A program made the translations under genes and the position numbers. A model generated the notes under the pieces. It was given only the letters and a program-made list of their open reading frames with translations, was not told the origin of the DNA and searched no databases. 64,000 nt of DNA from an uncultured Clostridia bacterium (GTDB lineage Bacteria; Bacillota; Clostridia; Christensenellales; Borkfalkiaceae), in assembly GCA_947629515.1 (NCBI GenBank), contig CANRDY010000002.1, forward strand, positions 1 to 64,000, given 5' to 3'. Shown in pieces: positions 50,694 to 61,000 of the stretch; position 1 is the first letter of the stretch; each line of letters starts with the position of its first letter.

Positions 50694-51791
50694 ATGGTCT
50701 ACAAAGATTTTTTTGCCGCTCTCGCGGATCTGGAAAAGGAAAAGGGAATACCGCAGGAGGTATTTTTGGAAGCCCTTGAAAACGCGCTCGTTTCCGCATG
50801 CAAAAAGCAATATCCGGGCGCGGGCGGCGGGGTCGAAATACGCATGAACCCCGAAAAGGCTACCATGGATTTCTTTATGGTAAAGACGGTCGTCGAAGAA
50901 GTTACCGACGCCGAAACCCAAATTTCTCTCGAAGACGCGCAGGCGTTGAAGAAGAGCTATAAAGTCGGCGACAAGATCGCCGAAAAATTCGTGCCCAAGG
51001 ATTTCAGCCGCATAGCCGCGCAGACCGCAAAGCAGGTTATTTTGCAAAAGATCCACGAGACCGAGCGCGACGCCGCCATGAACGAGTTTGCCAACAAAGA
51101 GGGCGAACTGCTCGTCGGCATAATCCGCAAAATCGACGCGAAGAACATCTACGTCGAACTCGGCAAGGGGCAGGTGGAAGGGCTTATGCTTCCCTCCGAT
51201 CAGGTTCCCGGTGAAAAATACAACGTCAACGACAAAATCAAAGTGTTTGTAAAGCGCGTAAAGAGCGGATACCGCGGAGCGCAGGTGCTTGTAAGCCGCT
51301 CTTCGCCCGGGCTTGTCAGAAAGCTCTTCGAAGAGGAAGTGCCCGAAATAAAGCAGGGAACGGTTGTCATTAAGGAAATAAGCCGCGAAGCGGGCGCAAG
51401 AACCAAAATGGCGATCTATTCCGAGGACGAAAGGGTCGACGCCATCGGCGCGTGCGTGGGCAACAAGGGCGCAAGGGTGAACGCGGTAGTCGAAGAGTTA
51501 AAGGGCGAAAAAATCGACATTATCCCTTGGAGCGAAAATCCCCTTGAATTTATCGCCAAGGCACTTTCTCCCGCAAAGGTCATCTCGGTCACGCAACTCG
51601 AAGGGGAAAAGACGGCAATGGCGGTCGTTCCCGACGACAAACTTTCGCTTGCGATAGGCAAAGACGGTCAGAACGCCCGTCTTGCGGTTCGCCTTACGGG
51701 GTGGAAAATAGACGTTAAAAGCGAATCGGCGGCGGCTAAGCTCGGCTATCTTTCGACCGAAACGCCCGAGAGCGACGGCGGAGACAAGTAA
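50694..51791 (+). CDS. nusA: Transcription termination/antitermination factor
   Basis: A 365-residue NusA. The N-terminal RNA-polymerase-binding domain (about 1-125) is followed by an S1 domain (ELLVGIIRKIDAKNIYVELG) and two KH domains (DAIGACVGNKGARVNAVVEEL, LSLAIGKDGQNARLAVRLTGW). The acidic C-terminal repeats of enterobacterial NusA are absent, as in other Firmicutes. It overlaps ylxR by 1 bp. Confidence 0.97.
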   Translation: MVYKDFFAALADLEKEKGIPQEVFLEALENALVSACKKQYPGAGGGVEIRMNPEKATMDFFMVKTVVEEVTDAETQISLEDAQALKKSYKVGDKIAEKFVPKDFSRIAAQTAKQVILQKIHETERDAAMNEFANKEGELLVGIIRKIDAKNIYVELGKGQVEGLMLPSDQVPGEKYNVNDKIKVFVKRVKSGYRGAQVLVSRSSPGLVRKLFEEEVPEIKQGTVVIKEISREAGARTKMAIYSEDERVDAIGACVGNKGARVNAVVEELKGEKIDIIPWSENPLEFIAKALSPAKVISVTQLEGEKTAMAVVPDDKLSLAIGKDGQNARLAVRLTGWKIDVKSESAAAKLGYLSTETPESDGGDK

Positions 51792-52066
51792 TGGCGGAAA
51801 AGAAAAAACCCTTGCGACAGTGTATCGCTTGCCGCGAACTCAAAGAAAAGCGGTCGATGCTCAGAATAGTCAAAAACGCCGAGGGGAAGATCTTTCTCGA
51901 TTTCTCTTCAAAGGCTTCGGGGAGAGGCGCGTATATTTGCGATAATCCCGAATGTGTTGCCAAACTCAAAAAGGCACGCTTGTTGAACAAGGTCTTTTCG
52001 TGCGAGGTTGCCGAAAGCGTGTATTCTGCCGTCGAGGAGGAGTACTTTGGCAAAAAGCAAAGTTGA
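51791..52066 (+). CDS. ylxR: YlxR/RnpM family RNA-binding protein
   Basis: A 91-residue protein, homologous to Bacillus YlxR (recently tied to RNase P control as RnpM). RQCIACRELKEKRSMLRIV with the C-x2-C pair, then GRGAYICDNPEC and the helix KKARLLNKVFSC are diagnostic. Its start overlaps the nusA stop by 1 bp. It overlaps ylxQ by 20 bp. Confidence 0.93.
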   Translation: MAEKKKPLRQCIACRELKEKRSMLRIVKNAEGKIFLDFSSKASGRGAYICDNPECVAKLKKARLLNKVFSCEVAESVYSAVEEEYFGKKQS

Positions 52067-52370
52067 AACTTTTATCGGGTTTTGCGTTAAAGCAAGGAAG
52101 ATAACTTACGGCTCGGGGGCGATCGATACCCTTAAAAACGGCGTTTATCTTCTGATAATAAGCGCGGATATTTCCGAAAACTCCAAAAAACTTGCACTTA
52201 AATACAAAAACAGATTTTCATGTCCTTTGATCGTATGCAAAAGCGATTTCGAAGCCGCCGTAAACAAGGCGGGTTGCAAAATGGCGGCGATACGCGATCA
52301 AGGGTTAGCCCGCGCGATTTGCGAGAACGCGGACGATAATTACGAAATATATTGCGGAGGCGAGATTTAA
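52047..52370 (+). CDS. ylxQ: YlxQ, L7Ae-like ribosomal-type protein
   Basis: A 107-residue L7Ae/L30e-fold RNA-binding protein (kink-turn binder type). FIGFCVKARKITYGSGAI, VYLLIISADISENSKK and CPLIVCKSDFEAAVNKAG fit the family. The start is TTG 52047, with GAGGAGG upstream, because the frame before it runs through ylxR and carries no family similarity. It ends at infB with a 1-bp overlap. Confidence 0.88.
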   Translation: MAKSKVETFIGFCVKARKITYGSGAIDTLKNGVYLLIISADISENSKKLALKYKNRFSCPLIVCKSDFEAAVNKAGCKMAAIRDQGLARAICENADDNYEIYCGGEI

Positions 52371-54880
52371 TGCCAAAAAAATACGAAGATATTGAAAATA
52401 TAGGTAAGCTCCTTTCGGGCGGAACTTTTGCGGAGCTTTCCAAAAAAATATCGAGCGCGGAAAAAAAGGTTGCCGACATTTTGAAAAAGCTCGCCGACAT
52501 CGAGTCGGCGCGCGCGCAAGCCAAGCAACTCGAAGAAGAGCGTATAGCCGCCGAAAAGGCGGCGGAAGAGGCACGGCTCGCCGCCGAAAAATCCGAGGCT
52601 GAAAAGGCTGCCGCGGAAAAAGAGGCTGCGGAAAAGGCTGCCGAACAAGCCGAAATCCCCGCAGAGGAAAAGCCCGCCGCCGAGCGTACTGAAACGCCCG
52701 CCGCAACAGACCGCCCGCAAAAGCCCACGCCCGCTCCCGCACCCGCGGCAAAGCGACCCGAGCAAAAGGTCTTTATCAACCGCGACACCCGCCCGCAGAG
52801 AGGTGATAAAAAGCCCTATGCGGGAACTTCGCCGCGTCCTCAGCAAGGACAGGCAAGACCTCAGGGAGGAGCGCGGTTCGGTTCTGCGCCCGCCGCAACG
52901 GCGCCCGCGCCCGCGCAAGGCGGAAAAAAGAACTTCGGTCCCGACAAAAAGAAGACATACGATAAAACTTATGTCGAAAAGGAACGCCGCGCTCCCTCTA
53001 AGCGCGCTCTTCAAAAACAGCAGGGCGCAAGCATAGAGGACTTCGACGAGAACAAGTCGGGTTACAGAAAGTTAAGAGTAAAAAAGGATAAGCACCGCCA
53101 AAACACCCAGACCATAAAAATCGAGCACGCGGTAGTTACCACCGACGAAATTCCCATCAAAACCCTTTCGGAAAAGCTCGGAATTTCCGCGGGCGAAATT
53201 ACAAAACGCCTTTTCAAAGACGGAATCATGAAGACCGTCAACGAGTCGATAGATTACGACACCGCGGCGTTGCTTGCCGCCGGGCTGGGGATAGAGCTTG
53301 AATACAAGCCCGAAAAGACGGCGGAAGAAGTGCTCATCGAAATGCAGGCGGACACCGTCGAAGAAATCGAAAGCCTTGTACCCCGAGCACCCGTCGTCAC
53401 CGTTATGGGGCACGTCGACCACGGCAAAACATCGCTCTTGGACTATATCCGCAAGACCAACATAACTGCGGGCGAAGCGGGCGGAATTACCCAGCACATA
53501 GGCGCGTATACCGTTACCGTAAAAGGAAGGGGCATAACCTTTATCGACACCCCCGGGCACGAGGCGTTCACCGCCATGAGGGCGAGGGGCGCGCAAGTCA
53601 CCGACATAGTAATTCTCGTTGTCGCCGCCGACGACGGCATAATGCCTCAGACTATCGAGGCTATCAACCACGCCCGCGCCGCAAAAGACGTGAGCATAAT
53701 CGTCGCTATAAACAAGATAGATAAAGCGGGGGCGAACCCCGAAAAGGTGAAGCAGGAGCTTACCGCGCAGGGGCTTGTGCCCGAAGAGTGGGGCGGCGAT
53801 ACCGTCGTTTGCCCTATCTCGTGCAAGACGGGCGAGGGCATAAACGAACTTCTCGAAAGTCTGCTCCTCGTCGCCGATATGAAAGAATTGCTCGCCAACC
53901 CCGCAAGGGAAGCGCGCGGAACTATCATCGAAGCCCGCCTCGACAAGGGCAAAGGTCCCGTTGCTACCGTGCTTGTGCAGAACGGCACGCTCCGCACGGG
54001 AGACAACCTCATCTCGGGTATGGTTACGGGCAGAGTGCGCGCCATGATAGACGACAAGGGCAGAACCGTTAAGGAAGCGGGACCTTCCATGGCGGTCAAC
54101 GTTCTCGGTCTCGAGGACGTTCCCAACTCGGGCGACGCTATCTTTGCCGTATCGCAGGAACTTATGAAGCAGGTCATGGACGAGAGAAAGCGCGTAAAGA
54201 GCGCGACGCTTGCCGACAGCCTGTCAAAGCGCACCCTCGATGACATAATGGGCGAGGGCGACGGCAGCGTAAAGACCTTGAACCTTATTATAAAAGGCGA
54301 CGTTCAGGGTTCTGTCGAAGCCATAAAGCAATCGGTCGAAAAACTTTCGAACGAGGAAGTGCAGATAAAGGTCGTACACAGCGGCGCGGGAGCGGTCAAC
54401 GAATCGGATATCATGCTTGCCGAATCTTCGCACGCGCTCGTGCTTGCGTTCAACGTCCGCCCCGATACCAAGGCAAAGACGCTTGCCGAACGCAGTAAAG
54501 TCGACGTGAGAACTTACCGCATAATCTACGAACTTATGGACGACCTCGAAGCGTACATGAAAGGCATGCGCGCGCCCAAATATCAGGAGATACTGTTGGG
54601 TAAGTGCGAAGTTCGCCAGACCTTCAAAATTACGGGCGTCGGCAACATTGCGGGCTGTTACGTGCTTGACGGCAAGATAATTCGCGGCGGCAAGCTCAGA
54701 ATATATCGCGACAACGTGCTTGTCGTTGAGGGCAACGTAAAACAGCTCAAACGCTTCAAAGACGACGTAAAGGAAGTTGCGGCGGGCTTCGAGTGCGGTT
54801 GCGCCATCGAGGGCTTCAACGAAATACAGATCGGCGATATAATCGAATGTTATCTCATACAAGAGGTAGAACAGGCGTAA
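52370..54880 (+). CDS. infB: Translation initiation factor IF-2
   Basis: A GTPase bringing fMet-tRNA to the 30S subunit. About 836 residues from ATG 52370. The N-terminal 200 residues are a low-complexity Ala/Glu/Lys coiled-coil and Pro/Ala/Gln-rich linker, as often in IF-2. The IF2_N domain follows, then the G domain with GHVDHGKTS (about 348-356), [12 protein letters not shown], and the two beta-barrel domains with IF2 domain 3 between. The residue run [10 protein letters not shown] at the end is standard. Part of the nusA operon. Confidence 0.97.
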   Translation: MPKKYEDIENIGKLLSGGTFAELSKKISSAEKKVADILKKLADIESARAQAKQLEEERIAAEKAAEEARLAAEKSEAEKAAAEKEAAEKAAEQAEIPAEEKPAAERTETPAATDRPQKPTPAPAPAAKRPEQKVFINRDTRPQRGDKKPYAGTSPRPQQGQARPQGGARFGSAPAATAPAPAQGGKKNFGPDKKKTYDKTYVEKERRAPSKRALQKQQGASIEDFDENKSGYRKLRVKKDKHRQNTQTIKIEHAVVTTDEIPIKTLSEKLGISAGEITKRLFKDGIMKTVNESIDYDTAALLAAGLGIELEYKPEKTAEEVLIEMQADTVEEIESLVPRAPVVTVMGHVDHGKTSLLDYIRKTNITAGEAGGITQHIGAYTVTVKGRGITFIDTPGHEAFTAMRARGAQVTDIVILVVAADDGIMPQTIEAINHARAAKDVSIIVAINKIDKAGANPEKVKQELTAQGLVPEEWGGDTVVCPISCKTGEGINELLESLLLVADMKELLANPAREARGTIIEARLDKGKGPVATVLVQNGTLRTGDNLISGMVTGRVRAMIDDKGRTVKEAGPSMAVNVLGLEDVPNSGDAIFAVSQELMKQVMDERKRVKSATLADSLSKRTLDDIMGEGDGSVKTLNLIIKGDVQGSVEAIKQSVEKLSNEEVQIKVVHSGAGAVNESDIMLAESSHALVLAFNVRPDTKAKTLAERSKVDVRTYRIIYELMDDLEAYMKGMRAPKYQEILLGKCEVRQTFKITGVGNIAGCYVLDGKIIRGGKLRIYRDNVLVVEGNVKQLKRFKDDVKEVAAGFECGCAIEGFNEIQIGDIIECYLIQEVEQA

Positions 54881-54883
54881 AAA

Positions 54884-55246
54884 ATGAAAGGTATAAGAGG
54901 AGAACGGCTTGCGGGCGAGTTCCGCAAGGAAATTTCGGCGGTCATTTCGGGGAAGCTCAAAAGCAGATATCCCGAACTTTCGGCAATAATCAGCGTTACG
55001 GAAGCAGACGTTGCGCCCGATCTTAAAACGGCTAAGGTGTACGTCAGCGTTTTCGACAAGGATAAACAAAAGGCTTTGAACAGTTTTGAAATCATAAGGC
55101 AGAACGCGCCGTTTATAAGGCACGAACTTTCGCAGGTGATGCGTTTGAGAACTGTTCCCGAACTCCGCTTTATTTCCGACGGAAGTATGGAATACGGCGA
55201 AAAAATAGATAAAATAATTTCGGAAATATCAAAAGACGATGAATAA
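54884..55246 (+). CDS. rbfA: Ribosome-binding factor A
   Basis: A 120-residue KH-type protein for 16S rRNA 5'-end maturation. RGERLAGEFRKEISAVIS, AIISVTEADVAPDLKTAKVYVSV and HELSQVMRLRTVPELRFISD are diagnostic. It starts 3 bp after infB and overlaps nrnA by 8 bp. Confidence 0.96.
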   Translation: MKGIRGERLAGEFRKEISAVISGKLKSRYPELSAIISVTEADVAPDLKTAKVYVSVFDKDKQKALNSFEIIRQNAPFIRHELSQVMRLRTVPELRFISDGSMEYGEKIDKIISEISKDDE

Positions 55247-56198
55247 CACGACCGAAGAAATAATCGAAAAACTAAATTCCGCAAAGAACGTTGCGGTGTT
55301 CTGTCATGCCCGTCCCGACGGCGACGCGTTGGGCGGCGCGCTTGCGCTGTGCATTGCGTTGAATAACGCGGGCAAGAACGCGGTTATGTGCTGTGAGGAC
55401 GAAGTTCCCGAAAAGTTTTTATTTCTTCCCACAATGAGCCTTGTCAACCACAAGCTCCCCCAAAACGATTACGATACTTTTATAAGCGTCGACTGCGCCG
55501 ATCTGGCAAGAATGGGCGTGTTTACCGACCGCTACCGCAAATTCAAAGGCTGTACCATAAATATCGACCACCATTTCAGCAACACGGGTTACGCCAAGTA
55601 CAATTACGTGCTCGAACGCCCTGCAAGCTGCGAGGTCCTTACCGATCTTTTCCGTGCGGCGGGTTACGAAATTACCGAAGACATGGCAAACCTGCTCATG
55701 CTCGGAGTTATAACCGACAGCGGCAATTTTTCGCACGCGGACGTCACGGCGAACACCTACATATGCGCCGCCGCTTTGCGCGATTGCGGGGCGGACGTGC
55801 AGAGCCTTAATTACCACGTGTTCTCCCGCCAGACAAAGGAGCGCGCGCTGTTGTACGCAAGGGCGATGAGCACGATAGGCTTTGCGCTCGACGGGCTGTT
55901 CGCATACATTTTCATAACGCAGGAAGCGATGAAAGAACTCGGGGCGGACAAGAGCCTCACCGAGGGCTTTATAGATTTTCCGCTCTCGGTAGACGGGGTG
56001 GAAGTTGCGGCTTCCCTTCTCGAATTCAAAAAGGGCGAATACAAAATTTCGCTCCGCAGTAAGGGGCGCGTAAACGTAAACGACGTAGCCGCCAAATTCG
56101 GCGGCGGCGGGCACGTGCTTGCAAGCGGCTGTATGATATTCGGCGAACAAGACGAAGCCCTTGCAAAACTCATCGAAGCAGTAAAACAGGGATTATGA
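55239..56198 (+). CDS. nrnA: DHH/DHHA1 nanoRNase / pAp phosphatase
   Basis: Degrades short RNA oligonucleotides and dephosphorylates pAp. The 319 residues show the Mn-binding motifs CHARPDGDALGGALAL, SVDCADLAR, NIDHHFSN (the DHH) and VITDSGNFSHADVT, then the DHHA1 motif GGGGHVLASG. The order rbfA-nrnA-truB-ribF is the Firmicutes pattern. It overlaps truB by 4 bp (ATGA). Confidence 0.95.
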   Translation: MNNTTEEIIEKLNSAKNVAVFCHARPDGDALGGALALCIALNNAGKNAVMCCEDEVPEKFLFLPTMSLVNHKLPQNDYDTFISVDCADLARMGVFTDRYRKFKGCTINIDHHFSNTGYAKYNYVLERPASCEVLTDLFRAAGYEITEDMANLLMLGVITDSGNFSHADVTANTYICAAALRDCGADVQSLNYHVFSRQTKERALLYARAMSTIGFALDGLFAYIFITQEAMKELGADKSLTEGFIDFPLSVDGVEVAASLLEFKKGEYKISLRSKGRVNVNDVAAKFGGGGHVLASGCMIFGEQDEALAKLIEAVKQGL

Positions 56199-57043
56199 CG
56201 GGTTTTATCAACGTCGACAAGCAGGAGGGGGCGTCCTCCGCGGGCGAAGTTGCCGTAATAAAGCGGCTTTCGGGTTCGCCGTGCGGGCACATGGGCACGC
56301 TCGATCCTATGGCTTCGGGCGTGTTGCCGATCGCGATAGGCAACGCCGCAAGGCTGTTTGACTATTTTCTTTCAAAGAGAAAAAAATACGCCGCAACGTT
56401 TTTGTTCGGCTATGACAGTCCGACCCTCGACACCCAAAGCGAGCTTGTAAAAAAAGATCGCAATATCCCAACCGCGGCTGAAATAGCCGAAATTTTGCCC
56501 GCGCTTACGGGCGAAATCATGCAGATTCCACCTAAATACAGCGCGAAAAACGTCAACGGAAAGCGCGGTTATATGCTTGCGCGGCAGGGCGTCGAATTCG
56601 AACTTCAACCCAAAAAAGTCAATATATATTCGATAAAACTCACAAAACAGCTCTCCGAAAATCAATTTTCGTTCGAGATAGAGTGCGGCGGCGGCACTTA
56701 TATCCGCTCGCTTGCGCGCGATATGGCGGCGGCTTGCGGTTCTTTTGCCGTAATGAGCGCGTTAAGGCGCACCCAAAGCGGAATTTTCACCGAAGAGAAC
56801 AGCGTTAAAACCTCTGCTCTCACGTCTGAAAACTTGCGGGAATACCTTATCCCCACCGAAAGCGTGTTACCGTTTGAAAAAATTTATCCGAACGAGCGCG
56901 AAGCTAAAAAACTTTTTAACGGTCTTGCCGTCGAAAGCGGGCTTGCCGAGGGCTTATATAAAATTTACACGGTTGAAAAATCTTTTTACGGGCTTGCGGA
57001 AGTACACGGCGGAATGTTAAAGGTAAGGACAAAGCTATGTTAG
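56195..57043 (+). CDS. truB: tRNA pseudouridine-55 synthase
   Basis: Makes pseudouridine 55 in the T-loop of tRNAs. The 282 residues include GFINVDKQEGASSAG, HMGTLDPMASGVLP with catalytic D37, PPKYSAKNVNGKRGYMLAR and YIRSLARDMA. A C-terminal PUA-like part is present (about 225-280). It overlaps ribF by 7 bp. Confidence 0.96.
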   Translation: MTGFINVDKQEGASSAGEVAVIKRLSGSPCGHMGTLDPMASGVLPIAIGNAARLFDYFLSKRKKYAATFLFGYDSPTLDTQSELVKKDRNIPTAAEIAEILPALTGEIMQIPPKYSAKNVNGKRGYMLARQGVEFELQPKKVNIYSIKLTKQLSENQFSFEIECGGGTYIRSLARDMAAACGSFAVMSALRRTQSGIFTEENSVKTSALTSENLREYLIPTESVLPFEKIYPNEREAKKLFNGLAVESGLAEGLYKIYTVEKSFYGLAEVHGGMLKVRTKLC

Positions 57044-57924
57044 AAATTGTAAATTACGGTCAGGACGAATACGGTTATCCTTGTTTGCTGGTTCTCGGCT
57101 GTTTCGACGCCGTTCACGCGGGGCACGCCGATCTTCTTAAAAAAGCGTCGCTTCAAGCCAAGATCAACGGTCTTGACCTCGGTATAATGACTTTTACCGA
57201 CGGCAAGGGCGGTGAGCTTGTGACCGACTTCGACGAAAGGCTCAAACTCTTCGAGGCGTTCAAAGCTAAGTTCGTGCTCAAAATCGACTACACCGAGGAG
57301 TTCAAAAACACCTCGTGTAACGATTTTTTGGCGGTTCTCGACGAAAAACTGAACCTTAAAGGGCTTATGAGCGGAAAGGATTTCCGCTTCGGCGCGGGTG
57401 CAAAGGGCAAGTCCTCGACGCTTAAAAACTACGCCGACAACGAGGACAACGGCGTTTGGTATACGGCGGTAAAAGACTTGATGTATAACGACGAAAAGAT
57501 AAGCACCACCATGATAAAGGAGATGCTTCAAAACGGGGATATCCGCACGGCGAACGAGCTTCTCAAACGCTGTTACGCCATAACGGGCACGGTGTCCCGC
57601 GGGGCGGGCAGAGGAACGCAGATGGGCTTTCCCACAATGAACGTTTCCTACCCCGAAAACAAAGTAAAGGTTAAAGAGGGAGTATACGCCGTTAAGTGCA
57701 ATATCGGCGGCACGGAGTATAAGGGCATAGCCAACTACGGCGCGCGCCCCACGTTCGACGAGGAAGAACCCATACTCGAAGTTCACCTCGAGGGCTTCGG
57801 CGAAGAATATTACGGCAATGAAGTCAGGGTCGAATTTACCGACTATCTCCGCGATATTATAAAGTTTTCAAGCGCGGACGAGCTTAAAGAGCAACTTCAA
57901 AAGGATATTTCCGCAATAAAATAA
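57037..57924 (+). CDS. ribF: Bifunctional riboflavin kinase / FAD synthetase
   Basis: Makes FMN from riboflavin and FAD from FMN. The 295 residues have an adenylyltransferase domain with LVLGCFDAVHAGHADLL (HAGH as the nucleotide motif), GKDFRFGAGAKG, and KISTTMIKEMLQNGD, then the kinase domain GAGRGTQMGFPTMNVSYPENK, GIANYGARPTF, and LEVHLEGFGEEYYG. Length is normal. It closes the nusA-ribF run; the endonuclease IV-like gene follows after 13 bp. Confidence 0.95.
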   Translation: MLEIVNYGQDEYGYPCLLVLGCFDAVHAGHADLLKKASLQAKINGLDLGIMTFTDGKGGELVTDFDERLKLFEAFKAKFVLKIDYTEEFKNTSCNDFLAVLDEKLNLKGLMSGKDFRFGAGAKGKSSTLKNYADNEDNGVWYTAVKDLMYNDEKISTTMIKEMLQNGDIRTANELLKRCYAITGTVSRGAGRGTQMGFPTMNVSYPENKVKVKEGVYAVKCNIGGTEYKGIANYGARPTFDEEEPILEVHLEGFGEEYYGNEVRVEFTDYLRDIIKFSSADELKEQLQKDISAIK

Positions 57925-57937
57925 ATTTGGTGGACAG

Positions 57938-58789
57938 ATGATAAAATTCGGACCGAGCGGCAACGGCGAAAGTTTTTACAACCTCGGATACAAACACACG
58001 TCCGAAGCGGCGGCATATTGCAGGCGTTTGGGGCTTGACTGCTACGAATATTCGTTCGGCAGAGGTATAACCCTTTCCGAAAGCAAGGCTATAGAGATAG
58101 GCGAAGCGTTCGCCGACGAGGGGATAGAAATAAGCGTGCACGCGCCGTACTTTATCAACTTTGCCAACCCCGACGACGAAGCCGCGCAGAAGTCCTTTAA
58201 TTACGTGCTCGAAAGCGCGAAGTACTTAAAACTCATGGGCGGGCACAGGCTTGTTTTTCACCCCGCCGCGCAGGGCAAAGCCGAAAGGCGCGAGGCGGTC
58301 GAAAGAACTTCGGAACGACTGAAAACGCTCAGAGATTATATTTATCTCAACGGCTGCGAGGATATAAAGTTCTGTCCCGAAACCATGGGCAAACTTGCGC
58401 AGATAGGCACGCTCGAAGAGATAGTCGAATTCTGCAAAATCGATAAATGCTTTACCCCCGCTGTCGATTTCGGGCACATTAACGCCCGCGAGCAGGGCAG
58501 CTTAAAGACCGAAGCCGACTACCTTTCCCGACTTGAATATATGATATCCGAACTCGGATATGAAAGGGTAAAGGACTTTCACGTTCATTTTTCAAAGATA
58601 CAATACGGCGCAAAGGGCGAAATACGTCACTTAACCTTTGCCGACGACGTTTACGGTCCCGAATTTGCGCCCCTTGCAAGCGCGTTGAAAAAGTTAAAAC
58701 TCGAACCGTATATAGTCAGCGAATCGGCGGGCACGCAGGCGGAGGACGCCGCTTGTATGAAACAAATATATAATACTGTTGACACTTGA
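57938..58789 (+). CDS. Endonuclease IV-like AP endonuclease family 2 protein
   Basis: A 283-residue TIM-barrel protein of the Nfo/xylose-isomerase-like superfamily. Metal-ligand blocks follow endonuclease IV order: ISVHAPYFINF, LVFHPAAQ, KFCPETMGK, AVDFGHINA, FHVHFSKIQYGAKGEIRHL and a final SESAG where Nfo has its last Glu. So Zn-dependent cleavage at abasic sites is plausible, though the blocks diverge from E. coli Nfo and another substrate is possible. GGTGG precedes the ATG. Its 3' end holds the promoter of the next gene. Confidence 0.82.
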   Translation: MIKFGPSGNGESFYNLGYKHTSEAAAYCRRLGLDCYEYSFGRGITLSESKAIEIGEAFADEGIEISVHAPYFINFANPDDEAAQKSFNYVLESAKYLKLMGGHRLVFHPAAQGKAERREAVERTSERLKTLRDYIYLNGCEDIKFCPETMGKLAQIGTLEEIVEFCKIDKCFTPAVDFGHINAREQGSLKTEADYLSRLEYMISELGYERVKDFHVHFSKIQYGAKGEIRHLTFADDVYGPEFAPLASALKKLKLEPYIVSESAGTQAEDAACMKQIYNTVDT

Positions 58790-58807
58790 AAGTTTTTTTG
58801 TTAAAAT
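58779..58807 (+). promoter_or_regulatory. Sigma-A promoter of the aminopeptidase-efp operon
   Basis: TTGACA (58779-58784), 17 bases, TAAAAT (58802-58807), overlapping the end of the preceding gene. Confidence 0.85.
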
Positions 58808-58826
58808 AATGTAGGCGGGCAACAAG

Positions 58827-59888
58827 ATGATCGACACTAACACACAAACCAACACGCAAAAAATTTTCAAAGCCGTAAAAGCAAAGGCTGTCCTTACCGA
58901 ACAAGAGGATCTGAGAAGATATCTTACGGGTTTTTCTTCTTCGTTCGGGTATGTGCTTACCGATAAAAACGGATCGGTCTTTTACACCGACCCGAGATAT
59001 ATCGAGGGCGCGAAGAACGCTCTTGAAGGCTCGGACATAAAGGTAAAGCCCTTCGAGGGTTCGCTCAAAAATATATTGAAAGGCTACACCGAAATAGCCA
59101 TTCCCGTATCTCGTACATACCAGCCCGATTATGCGGCTTATGCCGAACTCGGCTTGACTATCGTCGACAGCATGCCCGCGTTTGTCGAGGCTATGTCGGT
59201 AAAAGAGGAGTACGAGCTTGAAGCTATCAAATACGCGTGCGGGATAACCGACAAAGCTTTTTGCGAACTTCTGCCGCGTATAAAGGAAGGGGCGTCGGAA
59301 AACGACGTCGCGGCAGAGCTTGAATACCTTATGCGGAAGTTCGGGGCAAGCGGAACGAGCTTCGACACAATTGTCGCTTTCGGAGCAAATTCGAGCGTTC
59401 CCCACCACGAAACGGGCGCAACGCGCCTTAAATTCGGCGACATAGTTTTAATTGATTTCGGTTGCAAATACAACGGCTACTGTTCGGACTGCACGCGAAC
59501 TTTCCTCTTCGGCGACGACAAAAAGCACGAACGCTTTAAGGAAGTTTACAAAAAAGTTCTTGCCGCGCACATGCTTGTAAAAGAGCGCGTAACAAGCGGC
59601 ATGACGGGCAGGGAAGCCGACGCGATAGCGCGCGATTTTCTCCGTGCGGACGGGCTTGACAAATATTTCACCCATTCGCTCGGGCACGGGATAGGAATAA
59701 ACATACACGAATTTCCCCGTCTTTCGCCAAAGAGCCTCGACGTTCTGAAAGACAACATGGTCTTTTCCGACGAGCCGGGGGTATATTTCGAGGGCGACTT
59801 CGGAATAAGAATAGAGGACACCGTAACGCTTGAAAACGGCAAAACGGTCAGCCTTACCAATTCAGATAAAAATTTAATCGTATTATAA
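58827..59888 (+). CDS. Aminopeptidase P family (M24) Xaa-Pro peptidase
   Basis: Removes N-terminal residues before proline. The 353 residues have a creatinase-like N-domain (about 1-125) and a pita-bread catalytic domain with the five metal ligands in IDFGCKYNGYCSDCTRTF (two Asp), HSLGHGIGINIHE (His), FSDEPGVY (Glu) and GIRIEDTV (Glu). The gene pair pepP-efp is very common in Firmicutes; efp follows after 24 bp. Confidence 0.93.
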   Translation: MIDTNTQTNTQKIFKAVKAKAVLTEQEDLRRYLTGFSSSFGYVLTDKNGSVFYTDPRYIEGAKNALEGSDIKVKPFEGSLKNILKGYTEIAIPVSRTYQPDYAAYAELGLTIVDSMPAFVEAMSVKEEYELEAIKYACGITDKAFCELLPRIKEGASENDVAAELEYLMRKFGASGTSFDTIVAFGANSSVPHHETGATRLKFGDIVLIDFGCKYNGYCSDCTRTFLFGDDKKHERFKEVYKKVLAAHMLVKERVTSGMTGREADAIARDFLRADGLDKYFTHSLGHGIGINIHEFPRLSPKSLDVLKDNMVFSDEPGVYFEGDFGIRIEDTVTLENGKTVSLTNSDKNLIVL

Positions 59889-59912
59889 GAGAAAATTTAA
59901 GGAGAAAATTTT

Positions 59913-60488
59913 ATGGCATCGATTTTAGCAGGCGATATAAGGAAGGGCACGACTTTCGAATACAACGGCAAGGGCGTTTATACCGTAACCGAGTTCCAGC
60001 ACGTCAAACCCGGAAAGGGCGCGGCGTTCGTAAGAACTACCCTTAAAAACGTCGTTACGGGGCAAGTCCTTTCGGATATAACTTTCAACCCCACCGCCAA
60101 GCTCGAAACGGCGCAGGTCGAAACGCGCAAAATGACTTACCTCTATTTCGACGGCGAGTTCTACACCTTTATGGATCCCGACACCTACGATCAGATCACG
60201 CTCAACCACGATCAGGTCGAAGAGGCGTTGAAGTACATCAAGGAGAACGACATCGTTACCGTCAAATCGCTCAACGGCGTTGCGTTCTCGGTTGAACCCG
60301 AAAACTTCGTCGAACTCAAAATAATCGAGTGCGAACCGGGCGTACGCGGCAACACGGCGACCAACGTAATGAAAAACGCCGTTGTAGAGACGGGCGCGAC
60401 CATACAAGTGCCTATGTTCGTCGAAGAGGGCGAGACCATTCGCATCGATACCCGCACGGGCGAGTATATGTCGAGGGTAGGCAAATAA
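59913..60488 (+). CDS. efp: Translation elongation factor P
   Basis: Relieves ribosome stalling at polyproline runs. The 191 residues are three beta-barrel domains; the loop residue that is modified in other bacteria is the Lys in [12 protein letters not shown]. The C-terminal [29 protein letters not shown] is diagnostic. No modification enzymes (EpmA, YmfI) are in the window. AAGGAG lies before the ATG. Four bp separate it from dtd. Confidence 0.97.
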   Translation: MASILAGDIRKGTTFEYNGKGVYTVTEFQHVKPGKGAAFVRTTLKNVVTGQVLSDITFNPTAKLETAQVETRKMTYLYFDGEFYTFMDPDTYDQITLNHDQVEEALKYIKENDIVTVKSLNGVAFSVEPENFVELKIIECEPGVRGNTATNVMKNAVVETGATIQVPMFVEEGETIRIDTRTGEYMSRVGK

Positions 60489-60492
60489 CAAA

Positions 60493-60930
60493 ATGAGAGC
60501 CGTTGTTCAACGGGTAGGTCGCACGCGGCTTTCGGTAGACGGCAAACTCGTCTCCGAAATAAGCGGCGGGCTTGCGGTGTTCGTCGGAATAAAGGCGGGC
60601 GATACCGAGGCGCAGGCAGACGTTCTTGCAAAAAAGGTGGTCAAACTGCGCATATTCGAGGACGGCGAAGGCAAGATGAACCGTTCCGTACAGGACGTGG
60701 GCGGCGAGATACTTCTCGTGTCGCAGTTTACGCTGTACGGCGACAGTTCGCACGGCAACAGACCGAGTTTCAGCAATGCGGAACGCCCCGAACGCGCAAA
60801 GAAGATATACGACTATCTTGCTTGCAAACTTCGGGAGAGCGGGCTTACGGTTAAACTCGGCGTATTTGGCGCGGATATGAAAATCGAGCAATTCAACGAC
60901 GGACCCGTAACTATACTATACGAATTGTAA
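60493..60930 (+). CDS. dtd: D-aminoacyl-tRNA deacylase
   Basis: Frees tRNAs from D-amino acids (and Gly from tRNA-Ala). The 145 residues show MRAVVQRVGRTRLSVDG, LVSQFTLYGD (the SQFTLxG active site) and FNDGPVTILYE (the GP motif of the cross-subunit cis-proline pocket). Length is standard. It is the last gene before a strong terminator. Confidence 0.96.
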   Translation: MRAVVQRVGRTRLSVDGKLVSEISGGLAVFVGIKAGDTEAQADVLAKKVVKLRIFEDGEGKMNRSVQDVGGEILLVSQFTLYGDSSHGNRPSFSNAERPERAKKIYDYLACKLRESGLTVKLGVFGADMKIEQFNDGPVTILYEL

Positions 60931-60931
60931 C

Positions 60932-60961
60932 AAAGAGCGGGGGTAATTTACCCGCTCTTTT
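60932..60961 (+). terminator. Terminator of the pepP-efp-dtd operon
   Basis: AAAGAGCGGG-GGTAATTTA-CCCGCTCTTTT, a perfect 10-bp stem. Confidence 0.88.
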
Positions 60962-61000
60962 GTAAACCGACAAAAGGCATAAATCATAAACTGTACACAG

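Noticed and set aside
52367..53014. 215-codon leftward frame opposite the 5' end of infB
   Set aside because: It mirrors the low-complexity Ala/Glu/Lys region of infB; Arg/Phe/Leu-rich composition, no ribosome-binding site.
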